Notes: generated from the sequence alone by a model not told the origin. Positions 1 through 7,818 are shown, counted from the stretch's first letter. The stretch: 12,834 bases of DNA from Flavobacteriales bacterium (GCA_002713285.1 PAVX01000011.1:12891-25724), one strand, 5' to 3'. Numbers and translations: made by a program.

Positions 1-575
1 CATTGTTAAAAAGAATCATTGATATAGTATCATCAACCATAGCACTAATACTATTATCCCCAGTATTCATTGCTACATCTATTGGAGTGAAATTTTCATC
101 TAATGGGCCCGTGTTTTATTTGCAAGAAAGAATCGGTTACAAGAAAAAACTATTTAATATTATTAAATTTAGGTCTATGCACGTAAACGCAGAAAATGAC
201 ACACCATTATTATCAAGTGAAAATGATAATCGCATTACAAAGCTGGGAAAAGTAATGAGAAAATACAGAATAGATGAATTACCACAATTTTATAATGTGT
301 TAATCGGAGAAATGTCAATAATAGGTCCTCGCCCAGAAAGAGAGTTCTTTGCAAATAAGATACTATCAAAAGCTCCCCACTACAAACTAATACATAAAGT
401 GAAACCAGGAATTACATCATGGGGGATGGTTAAATTTGGATATGCTGAAAATGTAGATGAAATGATATCACGACTAAAGTATGACATTATATACCTGGAA
501 AATCTTTCCTTATTAAATGACTTTAAAGTATTTGTGTTAACAATTTTTATTGTTTTACAAGGAAGAGGTAAATAA
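1..575 (+). CDS. Polyprenyl-phosphate sugar-1-phosphate transferase, 5' end outside the window
   Basis: This protein would move a sugar-1-phosphate from a nucleotide sugar onto undecaprenyl phosphate at the inner membrane, the first step of exopolysaccharide, capsule or O-antigen synthesis. The visible 191 residues (frame starts at base 3) are the catalytic bacterial sugar transferase domain: a membrane-entering KRIIDIVSS segment, the GPVFYLQERIG motif, KFRSM, then RIDELPQ with the Asp-Glu pair (about residues 91-92 of the fragment) that is catalytic in the PglC/WcaJ family, and IIGPRPERE. The C-terminus LQGRGK resembles the long (about 460 residue) WcaJ-like type of Bacteroidota, so I infer that an N-terminal membrane and CoA-binding-like region lies upstream of base 1. 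The first in-frame codons are TTG TTA with no leader visible, so a short PglC-like form starting at TTG cannot be excluded. The gene ends at a TAA and is followed by a terminator. Confidence 0.85.
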   Translation, partial: LLKRIIDIVSSTIALILLSPVFIATSIGVKFSSNGPVFYLQERIGYKKKLFNIIKFRSMHVNAENDTPLLSSENDNRITKLGKVMRKYRIDELPQFYNVLIGEMSIIGPRPEREFFANKILSKAPHYKLIHKVKPGITSWGMVKFGYAENVDEMISRLKYDIIYLENLSLLNDFKVFVLTIFIVLQGRGK

Positions 576-606
576 TTAGAATAAAAAGATTGAGATTAAT
601 AATAAT

Positions 607-634
607 TCAAATTTATATTTAAATTTGATTTTTT
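607..634 (+). terminator. Rho-independent terminator after the sugar transferase gene
   Basis: A perfect 9-bp inverted repeat, TCAAATTTA and TAAATTTGA, is separated by a four-base TATT loop and followed directly by six T (629-634) and a further T-rich stretch. It starts about 30 bases after the sugar transferase stop codon. The stem is nearly all A-T, which weakens it, but stem, tight loop and T-run are all present. The right arm also reads as TAAATTTG (620-627), a match to the Bacteroidota -7 box, so the same bases could instead, or also, serve as the promoter of the next gene. Confidence 0.6.
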
Positions 635-651
635 ATTTTAAATCACATATT

Positions 652-1540
652 ATGAAAAAAATATCTGTAATAGGAGCTGGAACCATGGGCAATGGAATTG
701 CCCACTGTTTTGCTCAAAAAGAATTTGAAGTTTATTTAGTTGATCTCTCAGAAGAAAATTTAAATAATGCTAGAATAACTATTGCTAAGAATCTTGATAG
801 AATGATAAAAAAAAACTATCCTTACTGAAGAGGGCAAACAACAAACAATGTCAAGAATTCATTTTCAGCAACAAATAGACGAATGCGTAAAAAATAGTGA
901 TTTAGTAATAGAGGCAGTTACAGAGTCAAAAAAAGTAAAACTAGATATTTTTCAACAATTAGATTTACTATGCAACAAAGAAACTATTATTGCAAGTAAT
1001 ACATCATCTATATCAATAGCTGATCTTGCATCTGCAACAACAAGAAAAGATAAGGTCATTGGTATGCACTTTATGAATCCCGTTCCAATAATGAAATTGG
1101 TCGAAGTTATAAAGACTCAAAGTACAAGTAAAGAGACAATCAAAAAAATTATAGACTTATCCATTTTTTTAGACAAAAAACCAGTATTGGTAAATGACTC
1201 GCCAGGATTTGTAGCAAATCGAATTTTATTACCGATGATTAATGAGGCAATACACACTTTAAATGAAAAAGTATCTGGAGTGCAAGAAATTGATACTGTT
1301 ATGATACTCGGAATGTCGCACCCAATGGGCCCATTACAATTAGCAGACTTTATTGGACTTGACGTATGTTTATCAATATTAGAAGTGCTACATGAAGGAT
1401 TTGATGATATTAAATATCAACCAAGCAAACTATTAAAAGAAATGGTTAGTCAAGGTGAATTAGGAGTGAAGAATAAAAAGGGGTTCTATGATTACACAAA
1501 TGGTATCAAAGACAAAGTTGTCAATCAAAGATTTAAGTAA
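652..1540 (+). CDS. hbd: 3-hydroxybutyryl-CoA dehydrogenase, frame broken by +1 base in an A9 run
   Basis: NAD(P)-dependent (S)-3-hydroxyacyl-CoA dehydrogenase, interconverting acetoacetyl-CoA and 3-hydroxybutyryl-CoA in fatty-acid or butyrate metabolism. The first piece (652-828) starts MKKISVIGAGTMGNGIAH, a Rossmann GxGxxG nucleotide site, and hits a stop at 826-828. The second (open from about 848 to 1540) carries the rest: SNTSS, GMHFMNP with the catalytic His, KLVEVI with its paired Glu, the NDSPGFVANR substrate motif, and the C-terminal domain with HPMGPLQLADFIGLD. Removing one A from the run at 807-815 joins the pieces as RMIKKTILTEEGKQ, which fits the family, and gives 295 residues, the normal length. 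No other lesion is seen, so either a homopolymer sequencing error, slippage at the A-run, or a very young pseudogene fits. The A of ATG 652 was chosen because the Rossmann motif begins six residues later. Its 3' end lies 4 bases from the convergent DUF4294 gene. Confidence 0.85.
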
Positions 1541-1544
1541 CATC

Positions 1545-2105
1545 TCACTCTTTTAACTCCTGATTTAAAATATGTTCAATATAAAAATCTTCCCTATTAT
1601 AGTCAGGGCTGTAGGTTGATTTTAAATTACCCTCATATAGTCTAGATATTCGTTGCCAAAAAAATGCATGAACCACTCCCCTATAACTCGCAATTAAATC
1701 ATAGGCGGTGATATTAAATTCTCGATGAATCAGCTTAGAAAGAATTACGCCTTCTTGACGAGTTAAATTGGAAATATTGTTAGCAAATCGATTCATTATT
1801 TTTTTTTGAAACCTTCTAATATAACGTCGAGTTTTTCTTTTTTTATTAAAACTATTAATAGACAAATCAGCCTCACTTAATAGAACTCCTATAGAATCAA
1901 CATAAGGATAGACTTTTAACACCTTACGTTTTAATAGTAAATAATCTCGTTGATCCTGCATTCTTAATTGAAAAGATTCCAACACAACCTCTTCCAATAA
2001 AACACCCTCTTTATGTAAAGACAAGGAATCTGATTGAGAAAATATCAACAAAAAAGAACTGATCCAAATTATCAATGTATATTTAAGGTTTAAGTAAAAC
2101 AACAT
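1545..2105 (-). CDS. DUF4294 family protein with N-terminal signal or anchor segment
   Basis: A 186-residue protein of unknown function. Residues 6-24 form a hydrophobic stretch after a short start, consistent with a signal peptide or an N-terminal anchor, so it probably acts in the envelope. The body fits what I know as DUF4294, a Bacteroidota family: YLLLKRKVLKVYPYVDSIG (about 55-73), a very basic helix with KKRKTRRYIRRFQKK (88-102), LTRQEGVILSKLIHREFN (114-131), TAYDLIASYRG, AFFW, and a C-terminal Asp-Phe-x-Ile-Glu-x-Ile-Leu. The many Arg and Lys in the centre alternate with conserved aromatics, but no catalytic site is evident. It is read divergently from the nuclease gene across 40 bases and convergently with the dehydrogenase gene, so it is probably transcribed alone. 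The family assignment is from memory of the motif pattern; the role is unknown. Confidence 0.75.
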   Translation of the reverse strand: MLFYLNLKYTLIIWISSFLLIFSQSDSLSLHKEGVLLEEVVLESFQLRMQDQRDYLLLKRKVLKVYPYVDSIGVLLSEADLSINSFNKKRKTRRYIRRFQKKIMNRFANNISNLTRQEGVILSKLIHREFNITAYDLIASYRGVVHAFFWQRISRLYEGNLKSTYSPDYNREDFYIEHILNQELKE

Positions 2106-2145
2106 ACATAAATATACTTTTATTTATAATACTTTTTAAGCACAA

Positions 2146-2874
2146 ATGTACCAGTCAATAATTCAAAAACATACTAAAATTTCTTTAAACGAAGAAACAC
2201 ATACCTATACATTGCTCAATTCTGAATTAAATTTTATGAGTGTAACCGAATTTATTAATACATTTTTTCACCCATTTGATGAAAACATAATTGCTGAAAA
2301 ATTAAGTGGTAAAGGGAAATATAAACATATGTCATCAAAAGACATATTAAAAGATTGGGAGCAAAGACGCAATCGAGGAACAATCGTTCATAAAGAAATT
2401 GAACAATTTGTAGAAAATAAAGAAACCATAAATCAAGAAACGCTAATCAATTTTGATTTAAAATCAAAGCAAGGAATTAATTTCTTAAAAAAAAAATGCC
2501 TTAACAATGAAAATATTGTATTTTCTGAAGTGAAAATTATATCCGAAACACTACAATTAGCAGGCACTATTGATTTAATGATTTACAATAAAAAACATAA
2601 CAAAATATACTTGATTGACTGGAAAACAAATATCTCAATTAAAAAACAAGGTTATAATAAAGGCATAAAACCTCCTGTAGATGTAATCGATGACTGTAGC
2701 TTTAATAGATACACACTTCAACTCTCTATGTATAGCTATATATTAGCAAATTATTACAACGCATCTGTTGGTGGATTATATATAGTGCATCTAAAAAATG
2801 AAGAATATAATATTATGGAATGTGTGTTTGAAGAAAGTTTTATTGTAGACATGATTCAATCAAGAATTGCTTAG
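2146..2874 (+). CDS. Free-standing PD-(D/E)XK nuclease of the RecB/Cas4/MGME1-like type
   Basis: A 242-residue predicted DNA nuclease. The order of motifs matches the RecB-like branch of the PD-(D/E)XK superfamily: RNRGTIVHKEIE with the motif-I His at 82, a conserved Glu at 128 in FSEVKI, GTIDLM with the metal-binding Asp 143, LIDWKTN with Asp 158 and Lys 160 (the D/E-x-K pair), and QLSMY with the Gln 192 and Tyr 196 of the QxxxY motif. All metal and catalytic residues appear intact, so it is likely active. There is no helicase domain and no four-cysteine iron-sulfur cluster of the Cas4/AddB kind; only scattered cysteines (118, 184, 226) are present. Small single-domain members act in recombination, in phage, or, as MGME1, in mitochondrial DNA upkeep, but nothing nearby shows which. 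It sits 39 bases before the fusion gene on the same strand and may share its transcript. Confidence 0.75.
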   Translation: MYQSIIQKHTKISLNEETHTYTLLNSELNFMSVTEFINTFFHPFDENIIAEKLSGKGKYKHMSSKDILKDWEQRRNRGTIVHKEIEQFVENKETINQETLINFDLKSKQGINFLKKKCLNNENIVFSEVKIISETLQLAGTIDLMIYNKKHNKIYLIDWKTNISIKKQGYNKGIKPPVDVIDDCSFNRYTLQLSMYSYILANYYNASVGGLYIVHLKNEEYNIMECVFEESFIVDMIQSRIA

Positions 2875-2913
2875 ACAATTGAAAACATAAAAACATTTTA
2901 TTAATTTTAAATT

Positions 2914-5685
2914 ATGCTAAAATCCACGAAACGACAAGACGTCCAATTTATAAGTCAACTAACACAGGATATCGAATTATTAGAAAGATTAATATCTGAA
3001 AATATACTCGAAAATTATGGGCGAATTGGTGCAGAACAAGAGTTCTGCTTGATTGATGAAAATTTTAGAGCAAACCCTATTAATGACAAAATAGTTAAAA
3101 AAATAAAAAAAGAAGGCTTTGTAACAGAAATTGCAAAGTTTAATATGGAATTAAACATAGATCCTATTGATTTAGGAACTAGTGCGCTGCGAAAAATGGA
3201 GAAAGTGCTGCTTGAAAAAATGAACATTGCATATAACATTGCAAGAAAAAATAATTCTGATATAATTTTAACTGGCATCTTACCAACAGTCCGTAAGTAT
3301 GACCTCAGATTTAACAATATCACAAACAACCAAAGATATTTTGATTTATGTAACGCAATTAGTAAATCAAGAGGTAAAAAATATAATATTAGAATTTCTG
3401 GATTAGATGAATTAATCTTTCAACATGACTCACCACTAATAGAAGGGTGTAATACAGGATTTCAATTCCATTTACAAATAGACCCGAAAATATTTCACAG
3501 AATGTATAACTTTGCACAATTGATAGCTGCGCCCGTTCTGTCAACAAGTGTAAATTCACCGATGCTATTTGGTAAAAGATTGTGGAACGAAACACGTATT
3601 GCTGTATTTCAGCAAGCAACAGATACACGTATTATAGGTAATTATCATTTAGAAAGTTTACCAAGAGTAACTTTTGGCAATGGGTGGCTAAAAAAATCTC
3701 TGATAGAAATTTTTAAAGAAGACATAACTAGATATAAAATTCTACTAAAATCACTTAGTCAAAAAAAGGGTGTCTATGAAAATAAAAATGCACCGAATTT
3801 AAATGCTTTAACACTTCACAATTCCACTGTTTATAGATGGAATCGCCCATGCTATGGAGTTTATAAAAAGAAACCTAGTATACGTATCGAAAACCGGATG
3901 CTTCCATCTGGACCAACAATTGTTGATGAAATTGCAAATTCTGCATTTTGGTTAGGTCTTTTAATATTTTATAAAAATAGTAATATAGATGAATTGGATA
4001 AATTAATTTCATTTGATGATGCAAGAATTAATTTTTATGCAGCAGCGCAACAAGGAATTGACGCAACATTTAAATGGCTCGATGGAAAAAGAATTGAAGC
4101 TCGCAAACTCATTTTAAATGAATTAATCCCGAAGGCAGCAATTGGATTATCAAGCATTAACACCAATCCAAAGGATATAGAAAAATACTTAAACATCATT
4201 AAAGAAAGAACCGCTTCTAGAAAAAACGGATCTAGATGGATTATTGATTCTTATGACACATTAACAAAAAAGTTTTCAAGACAAAATGCATTGACAACCA
4301 TAACATCTCAAATAGTATCTCATCAAAAACAAAATGAACCAGTACACAAATGGGATATACCTAAAAATAGTGTAGTTATCAATAATCCTTCAAAATTACT
4401 TATTGAAGAATGCATGGAAAGAGATGTGACTTCTATTAATGAAAATGACACCTTTAATCTTGCATACCAAATTAATAGTTGGTCGAAAAAAAATTATATG
4501 GTAGTCGTGAATGAAAAACGAGAAATTCGAGGGATACTAGATAGTGGAATTTTTAATAATAAAAAAAATATTAGAAAAAAAAGAACCATTATTAGTAAAA
4601 TAATGAAAACTAATATTAAGAAAATTAGACCTGACATAAGTGTCGGTACAGCACTGTCAATAATGGAAAGATTTAATTTAGATATTTTACCTGTTGTTGA
4701 AAATAAATTATTTATTGGTATTACACAAAAAAAAGATTTAACTCAATATGAATTTAAAGAAGATAGCCAACAATCTATAAGTCTTATCAATAATTATGAA
4801 CGAGTCATTGGTAATTATCATAATAATAATGAAAAAACCATGATTTTTATTGCAGCTATTCATGGTAATGAAAATTCAGGAGTTATTGCATTAGAACGAT
4901 TCTTTAAACACATCAACAATACCAATACTAAGATAGCTGGAACAGTAATTGGCTTAATAGGTAATCTCAATGCTTTAAAAAATAATAGCCGATATATAAA
5001 TAGCGACATGAATAGAATGTGGACAGATAGAATTATCGAATCAAAATCCAGTCAAAAAAAATCGGAATTCAAAGAAGTCTTAATGGTGAAAGAATTAATT
5101 GATAAAATAATTAAACTAAAAAAGAAACGCAATATTACTATTGTTGATTTACACAACACATCGTCTCCCAACGGAGTATTCTCAATTGTAAATAATTTAA
5201 AAGAAAAGAAAATCGCTGAACATTTAGAAATACCTGTTATCAATAATTTATTTAAAAAAGTAAAAGGTTCATTCGCAGAATACTACAGTTCACAAAACAT
5301 CAACACCATAGTCTTTGAAGGAGGCGCTATAGGTGACCCGGCCGCAATCAATAATCATGAAGCGGGCATATGGAAAATGTTAGAGAAAAAAGGATTTATT
5401 TCTCAAGATTTTATTCCTGAAAAGGTTTTAAAAAACAATATTAATATGAATAATTTTTCAAAAGAAACAAAAGGATATTATTTTGTAAAATATATTCATA
5501 AAATAAAAAAAGGAAATGAATTCTTAATGAATCCTAATATGCGAAATTTTGAAAAAATAAAAAAAGGACAAATTGTAGGACACAGTAACCATGGGCCTGT
5601 AAAATCACCATATGAAGGATACCTACTAATGCCTCTGTACCAAAAACAAGGAAAAGAAGGATTTTATTTAATTGATAAATTTTAA
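2914..5685 (+). CDS. Three-domain fusion: GCS2-like ligase, CBS pair, AstE/AspA-like zinc hydrolase
   Basis: A 923-residue soluble protein with three recognisable parts. Residues about 20-440 resemble the glutamate-cysteine ligase family 2 (carboxylate-amine ligase) fold: GAEQEF (E41, E43), NMELNIDP (77-84), GFQFHLQ (182-188) and RIENRMLPSGPT (324-335). Residues about 494-610 are two CBS motifs, which often bind adenine nucleotides and regulate the attached enzyme. Residues about 640-923 resemble succinylglutamate desuccinylase/aspartoacylase, a zinc deacylase of the carboxypeptidase A clan: HGNE (H650, E653) and DLHNTSS (H747) would hold zinc, DMNR (N700, R701) would bind the substrate carboxylate, E802 in VFEGG would be the general base, and the C-terminus has the barrel motif ending in a SPYEGYLLMP stretch. 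The parts imply making and hydrolysing an amide bond to an amino acid such as glutamate; the substrate is not visible. Separate GCS2-CBS and AstE-like proteins exist in Bacteroidota; a true one-chain fusion here has no internal stop. Confidence 0.8.
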   Translation: MLKSTKRQDVQFISQLTQDIELLERLISENILENYGRIGAEQEFCLIDENFRANPINDKIVKKIKKEGFVTEIAKFNMELNIDPIDLGTSALRKMEKVLLEKMNIAYNIARKNNSDIILTGILPTVRKYDLRFNNITNNQRYFDLCNAISKSRGKKYNIRISGLDELIFQHDSPLIEGCNTGFQFHLQIDPKIFHRMYNFAQLIAAPVLSTSVNSPMLFGKRLWNETRIAVFQQATDTRIIGNYHLESLPRVTFGNGWLKKSLIEIFKEDITRYKILLKSLSQKKGVYENKNAPNLNALTLHNSTVYRWNRPCYGVYKKKPSIRIENRMLPSGPTIVDEIANSAFWLGLLIFYKNSNIDELDKLISFDDARINFYAAAQQGIDATFKWLDGKRIEARKLILNELIPKAAIGLSSINTNPKDIEKYLNIIKERTASRKNGSRWIIDSYDTLTKKFSRQNALTTITSQIVSHQKQNEPVHKWDIPKNSVVINNPSKLLIEECMERDVTSINENDTFNLAYQINSWSKKNYMVVVNEKREIRGILDSGIFNNKKNIRKKRTIISKIMKTNIKKIRPDISVGTALSIMERFNLDILPVVENKLFIGITQKKDLTQYEFKEDSQQSISLINNYERVIGNYHNNNEKTMIFIAAIHGNENSGVIALERFFKHINNTNTKIAGTVIGLIGNLNALKNNSRYINSDMNRMWTDRIIESKSSQKKSEFKEVLMVKELIDKIIKLKKKRNITIVDLHNTSSPNGVFSIVNNLKEKKIAEHLEIPVINNLFKKVKGSFAEYYSSQNINTIVFEGGAIGDPAAINNHEAGIWKMLEKKGFISQDFIPEKVLKNNINMNNFSKETKGYYFVKYIHKIKKGNEFLMNPNMRNFEKIKKGQIVGHSNHGPVKSPYEGYLLMPLYQKQGKEGFYLIDKF

Positions 5686-5692
5686 AAATTAC

Positions 5693-5716
5693 AAAAAGCT
5701 AATAATGACAATTAGC
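5693..5716 (-). terminator. Probable terminator of the lipA-gap transcript
   Basis: Read on the minus strand, a 6-bp stem GCTAAT and ATTAGC with a 7-base loop is followed by five T (complement of 5693-5697). It lies 12 bases past the gap stop codon and between two convergent genes. The stem is short, so this is a moderate call. On the plus strand no T-run follows the hairpin, so it does not obviously serve the fusion gene. Confidence 0.45.
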
Positions 5717-5728
5717 ATCATACAAGAC

Positions 5729-6712
5729 TTAAGAAGTTTTTAATAATAAGTCAACTAGTCTAGAACAATAACCATATTCATTATCATACCAACCAACAAC
5801 CTTCACCATACTCCCTGTAACATAAGTCAATTCTGAATCAAAAACACAAGAATAAGGATTTGAAGTTACATCGATGGAAACAATAGGATCTACATTATAA
5901 TAAATAATATCTTTAAATGTGTTTCTTGATTCTCTTTCAAATAATTTGTTGACATTTTTAACATCTGTAACCGTATTAATTATACATGTCACATCAATCA
6001 AAGAGCAATTAGCAACTGGCACTCTAATACCACAACCACTTAGCTCTATATTAGGAAAAATATGTGACAGTGCCTTAGCCGCACCAGTCGTGGTAGGAAT
6101 AATAGAGTTTGGTGCAGATCGAGCTCTCCTTAAATCAGTATGAACTGCATCATGTAAGTTTTGATCAGATGTATAAGAATGCACCGTTGTAACATAAGCA
6201 CTTTTCACATCAAAAGCATCATCTAAAACCTTAATCATTGGTGCAGCACAATTTGTAGTACACGAAGCATTTGAAATAATATTTGATGATGCTTCAATAA
6301 TAGAATCATTTACACCTAAAACAACCATATTAATTTTAGTGTCATCTGGAACACATGATAAAATTACTTTTTCTGATCCAGCATCAATATGCTTCATATT
6401 AGCTTGAAATGTTTTCAATAAACCTGTACATTCAAAAACAACATCTACATTCATCTTTTTCCAAGGTAGTTCATGTAAATTTTGAATGCTAAAAACATCT
6501 ATTTTTTGATTATCTACAACAATTGAATTATCTGTAAAACTAATTTTACGATGATACTTACCATGAATCGAATCATATTTTAATAAATGACTTAAAACTT
6601 TAGGGCTTGAAACATCATTAATAGCCACAATTTCATAATCTGTCTTCTCATGTAAAATCCTAAATAAAATTCTACCAATTCTACCAAAGCCATTAATCGC
6701 TATTCTTTTCAT
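5729..6712 (-). CDS. gap: Glyceraldehyde-3-phosphate dehydrogenase, type I
   Basis: Phosphorylating, NAD-dependent oxidation of glyceraldehyde 3-phosphate to 1,3-bisphosphoglycerate in glycolysis, reversible in gluconeogenesis; cytosolic homotetramer. The 327-residue chain has the nucleotide motif INGFGRIGR (6-14), VAIND (29-33) at the end of the second strand, where an acidic residue is typical of NAD preference, the active-site SNASCTTNCAAP with Cys 151, His 178 in TTVHSYTSDQ, the LRRARSAPNSIIPTTTGAAKA phosphate-binding stretch in two parts (194-213), and the terminal WYDNEYGY. The sequence is a little off the usual consensus (HSYTSDQ for HAYTNDQ, ANCSLIDV for PTGSVVDL), suggesting one of two or more GAPDH paralogues rather than a different enzyme; erythrose-4-phosphate dehydrogenase is less likely. 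It starts 6 bases after the lipA stop, so the two are almost certainly co-transcribed. Confidence 0.95.
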   Translation of the reverse strand: MKRIAINGFGRIGRILFRILHEKTDYEIVAINDVSSPKVLSHLLKYDSIHGKYHRKISFTDNSIVVDNQKIDVFSIQNLHELPWKKMNVDVVFECTGLLKTFQANMKHIDAGSEKVILSCVPDDTKINMVVLGVNDSIIEASSNIISNASCTTNCAAPMIKVLDDAFDVKSAYVTTVHSYTSDQNLHDAVHTDLRRARSAPNSIIPTTTGAAKALSHIFPNIELSGCGIRVPVANCSLIDVTCIINTVTDVKNVNKLFERESRNTFKDIIYYNVDPIVSIDVTSNPYSCVFDSELTYVTGSMVKVVGWYDNEYGYCSRLVDLLLKTS

Positions 6713-6718
6713 AAAAAA

Positions 6719-7576
6719 CTAAAATAAGTGTTTTTCAGCGTGATATGAAGAACGAACTAAAGGACCTGACTCAACATACTTAAATCCCATACTTAACCCT
6801 TTTAATTTTAAGTCCTGAAATTCTGATGGCTCTACAAATCTATCTACTGGCAGATGTTTTTGTGTAGGCTGTAAATATTGACCAAGTGTTAATATATCAA
6901 CACTTACACTCCTTAAATCTTCCATAGCTTGAATAATTTCATTTTTTGTTTCACCTAAACCTAACATTAAACCTGATTTGGTTCTCTTAACACCCTCTTT
7001 TTTTAATGTATCTAAAACAAATAAGCTTCTTTTATATTTTGCTTGTATCCTAACTGCCTTTGTCAGCCTTTCTACTGTTTCAAGATTATGTGAGACAATT
7101 TCTGGGTTAATAAATGCGATTTTTTTCACTAAATCCACATTCCCTTTAAAATCTGGAATTAAAGTTTCTTGTGTCGTTTCTGGTGATAATCTACGAACTG
7201 CAGTGATAGTATCCACCCAAACCTGAACACCACCATCTTCTAAATCATCTCTATCAACAGATGTAATCACACAATGTTTCACATTCATCAATTTAACAGA
7301 TCTAGCCACTCGCTCAGGTTCTGACCAGTCAATAAGTTTTGGCTTACCAGTAGCAACTGCACAAAAGCCACAAGAACGTGTACATATATTGCCTAGGATC
7401 ATGAAAGTAGCAGTTCCAGCACCCCAACATTCTCCCATATTTGGGCAATTACCACTCTCACAAATAGTATGTAATCTATGCTTTGTGACTAAATTTCTAA
7501 GGTCTCTGAATTTTTTTCCAGATGGAAGCTTAACTCTTAACCAACTAGGTTTTTTATTAAAAACAACTTTGCTCAA
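6719..7576 (-). CDS. lipA: Lipoyl synthase, TTG start
   Basis: Radical SAM enzyme that inserts two sulfurs into octanoyl groups on the E2 subunits of 2-oxoacid dehydrogenases and on GcvH. The 285-residue sequence has both cluster motifs: the auxiliary cluster cysteines 39, 44 and 50 in [12 protein letters not shown], and the radical SAM cysteines 65, 69 and 72 in CTRSCGFC. The C-terminal RSSYHAEKH supplies the serine (276 or 277) that ligates the auxiliary cluster. The start is decided by exclusion: the codon at 7576-7574 is TTG, the next in-frame ATG is residue 47 inside the auxiliary cluster motif, and upstream there is no ATG or GTG before an in-frame stop at 7603-7601 (only further TTA/CTT codons and an ATT). 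That stop is also the stop codon of the small lipoprotein gene upstream, 24 bases away, suggesting read-through transcription. Confidence 0.95.
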   Translation of the reverse strand: MSKVVFNKKPSWLRVKLPSGKKFRDLRNLVTKHRLHTICESGNCPNMGECWGAGTATFMILGNICTRSCGFCAVATGKPKLIDWSEPERVARSVKLMNVKHCVITSVDRDDLEDGGVQVWVDTITAVRRLSPETTQETLIPDFKGNVDLVKKIAFINPEIVSHNLETVERLTKAVRIQAKYKRSLFVLDTLKKEGVKRTKSGLMLGLGETKNEIIQAMEDLRSVSVDILTLGQYLQPTQKHLPVDRFVEPSEFQDLKLKGLSMGFKYVESGPLVRSSYHAEKHLF

Positions 7577-7600
7577 ATCAAGAATTAATAAAAGTTTAAA

Positions 7601-7753
7601 TTAATATAATAATGCTGTTTCCAGTTCTAATTCAGAATTAAATTCAACCTCACCTACACCAGGACAAGTTTCAGGGTATGTTACAGTATAGCAAGAAGTT
7701 AACATTAATAATGAAAAAAATAAAGCAAATAGTATTGGGTATTTACGAATCAT
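7601..7753 (-). CDS. Small lipoprotein A, 50 residues
   Basis: A short unrecognised gene with the layout of an exported lipoprotein. It begins MIRKYPILFALFF, has a hydrophobic core, and reaches a lipobox LTSC with the lipidated Cys at 21; the mature part would be only 30 residues, acidic (several Glu), with a second Cys at 30. Start ATG at 7753 and TAA at 7603-7601 give an exact 51-codon frame. It matches lipoprotein B (7935-8108) in start, signal length and -7 box, and the upstream DNA of the two is 92% identical, which is strong support that it is a real gene despite its size. It lies 24 bases before lipA and could lead that transcript. Function unknown. Confidence 0.6.
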   Translation of the reverse strand: MIRKYPILFALFFSLLMLTSCYTVTYPETCPGVGEVEFNSELELETALLY

Positions 7754-7818
7754 AATGTAAAATTTAATAACCAAATGTAATAATTTTCGAATAAAGATGA
7801 TGATTATATTTAAATAAA
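7744..7818 (-). repeat. Promoter-leader repeat, copy A
   Basis: A 75-base block that is 92% identical (6 mismatches, no gaps, by my manual alignment) to 8099-8173. On the minus strand it runs from about 65 bases upstream of lipoprotein A through its first three and a third codons. Identity stops at both edges. The block includes the -7 box, so it is a duplicated promoter plus leader plus start, and the second copy stands at the same place in front of lipoprotein B. Confidence 0.8.
7772..7779 (-). promoter_or_regulatory. -7 box TACATTTG for lipoprotein A (and perhaps lipA-gap)
   Basis: Reads TACATTTG on the minus strand, a full match to the Bacteroidota -7 consensus TAnnTTTG. It ends 18 bases before the ATG, leaving a leader of roughly ten bases. 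It is unchanged in the second copy of the repeat at 8127-8134. No convincing -33 TTG is present at the usual distance. Confidence 0.5.

Noticed and set aside
626..645. Second hairpin TGATTT/AAATCA before the dehydrogenase gene
   Set aside because: Six A-T-rich pairs with an 8-base loop that competes with the better terminator stem; likely chance.
2106..2145. Divergent promoters between the DUF4294 and nuclease genes
   Set aside because: Only imperfect -7-like strings (such as TATATTTA on the minus strand) are present; in 40 bases of AT-rich DNA that is not enough to call a site.
2879..2909. TTG with 20-base spacing to TAATTTTA as a promoter for the fusion gene
   Set aside because: The last box base does not match and the start site would fall at or after the ATG; co-transcription with the nuclease gene is as likely.
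3015..3628. Two minus-strand open frames inside the fusion gene
   Set aside because: They are antisense to the conserved GCS2-like domain; their hydrophobic look comes from reading AT-rich Lys/Ile/Asn codons backwards.
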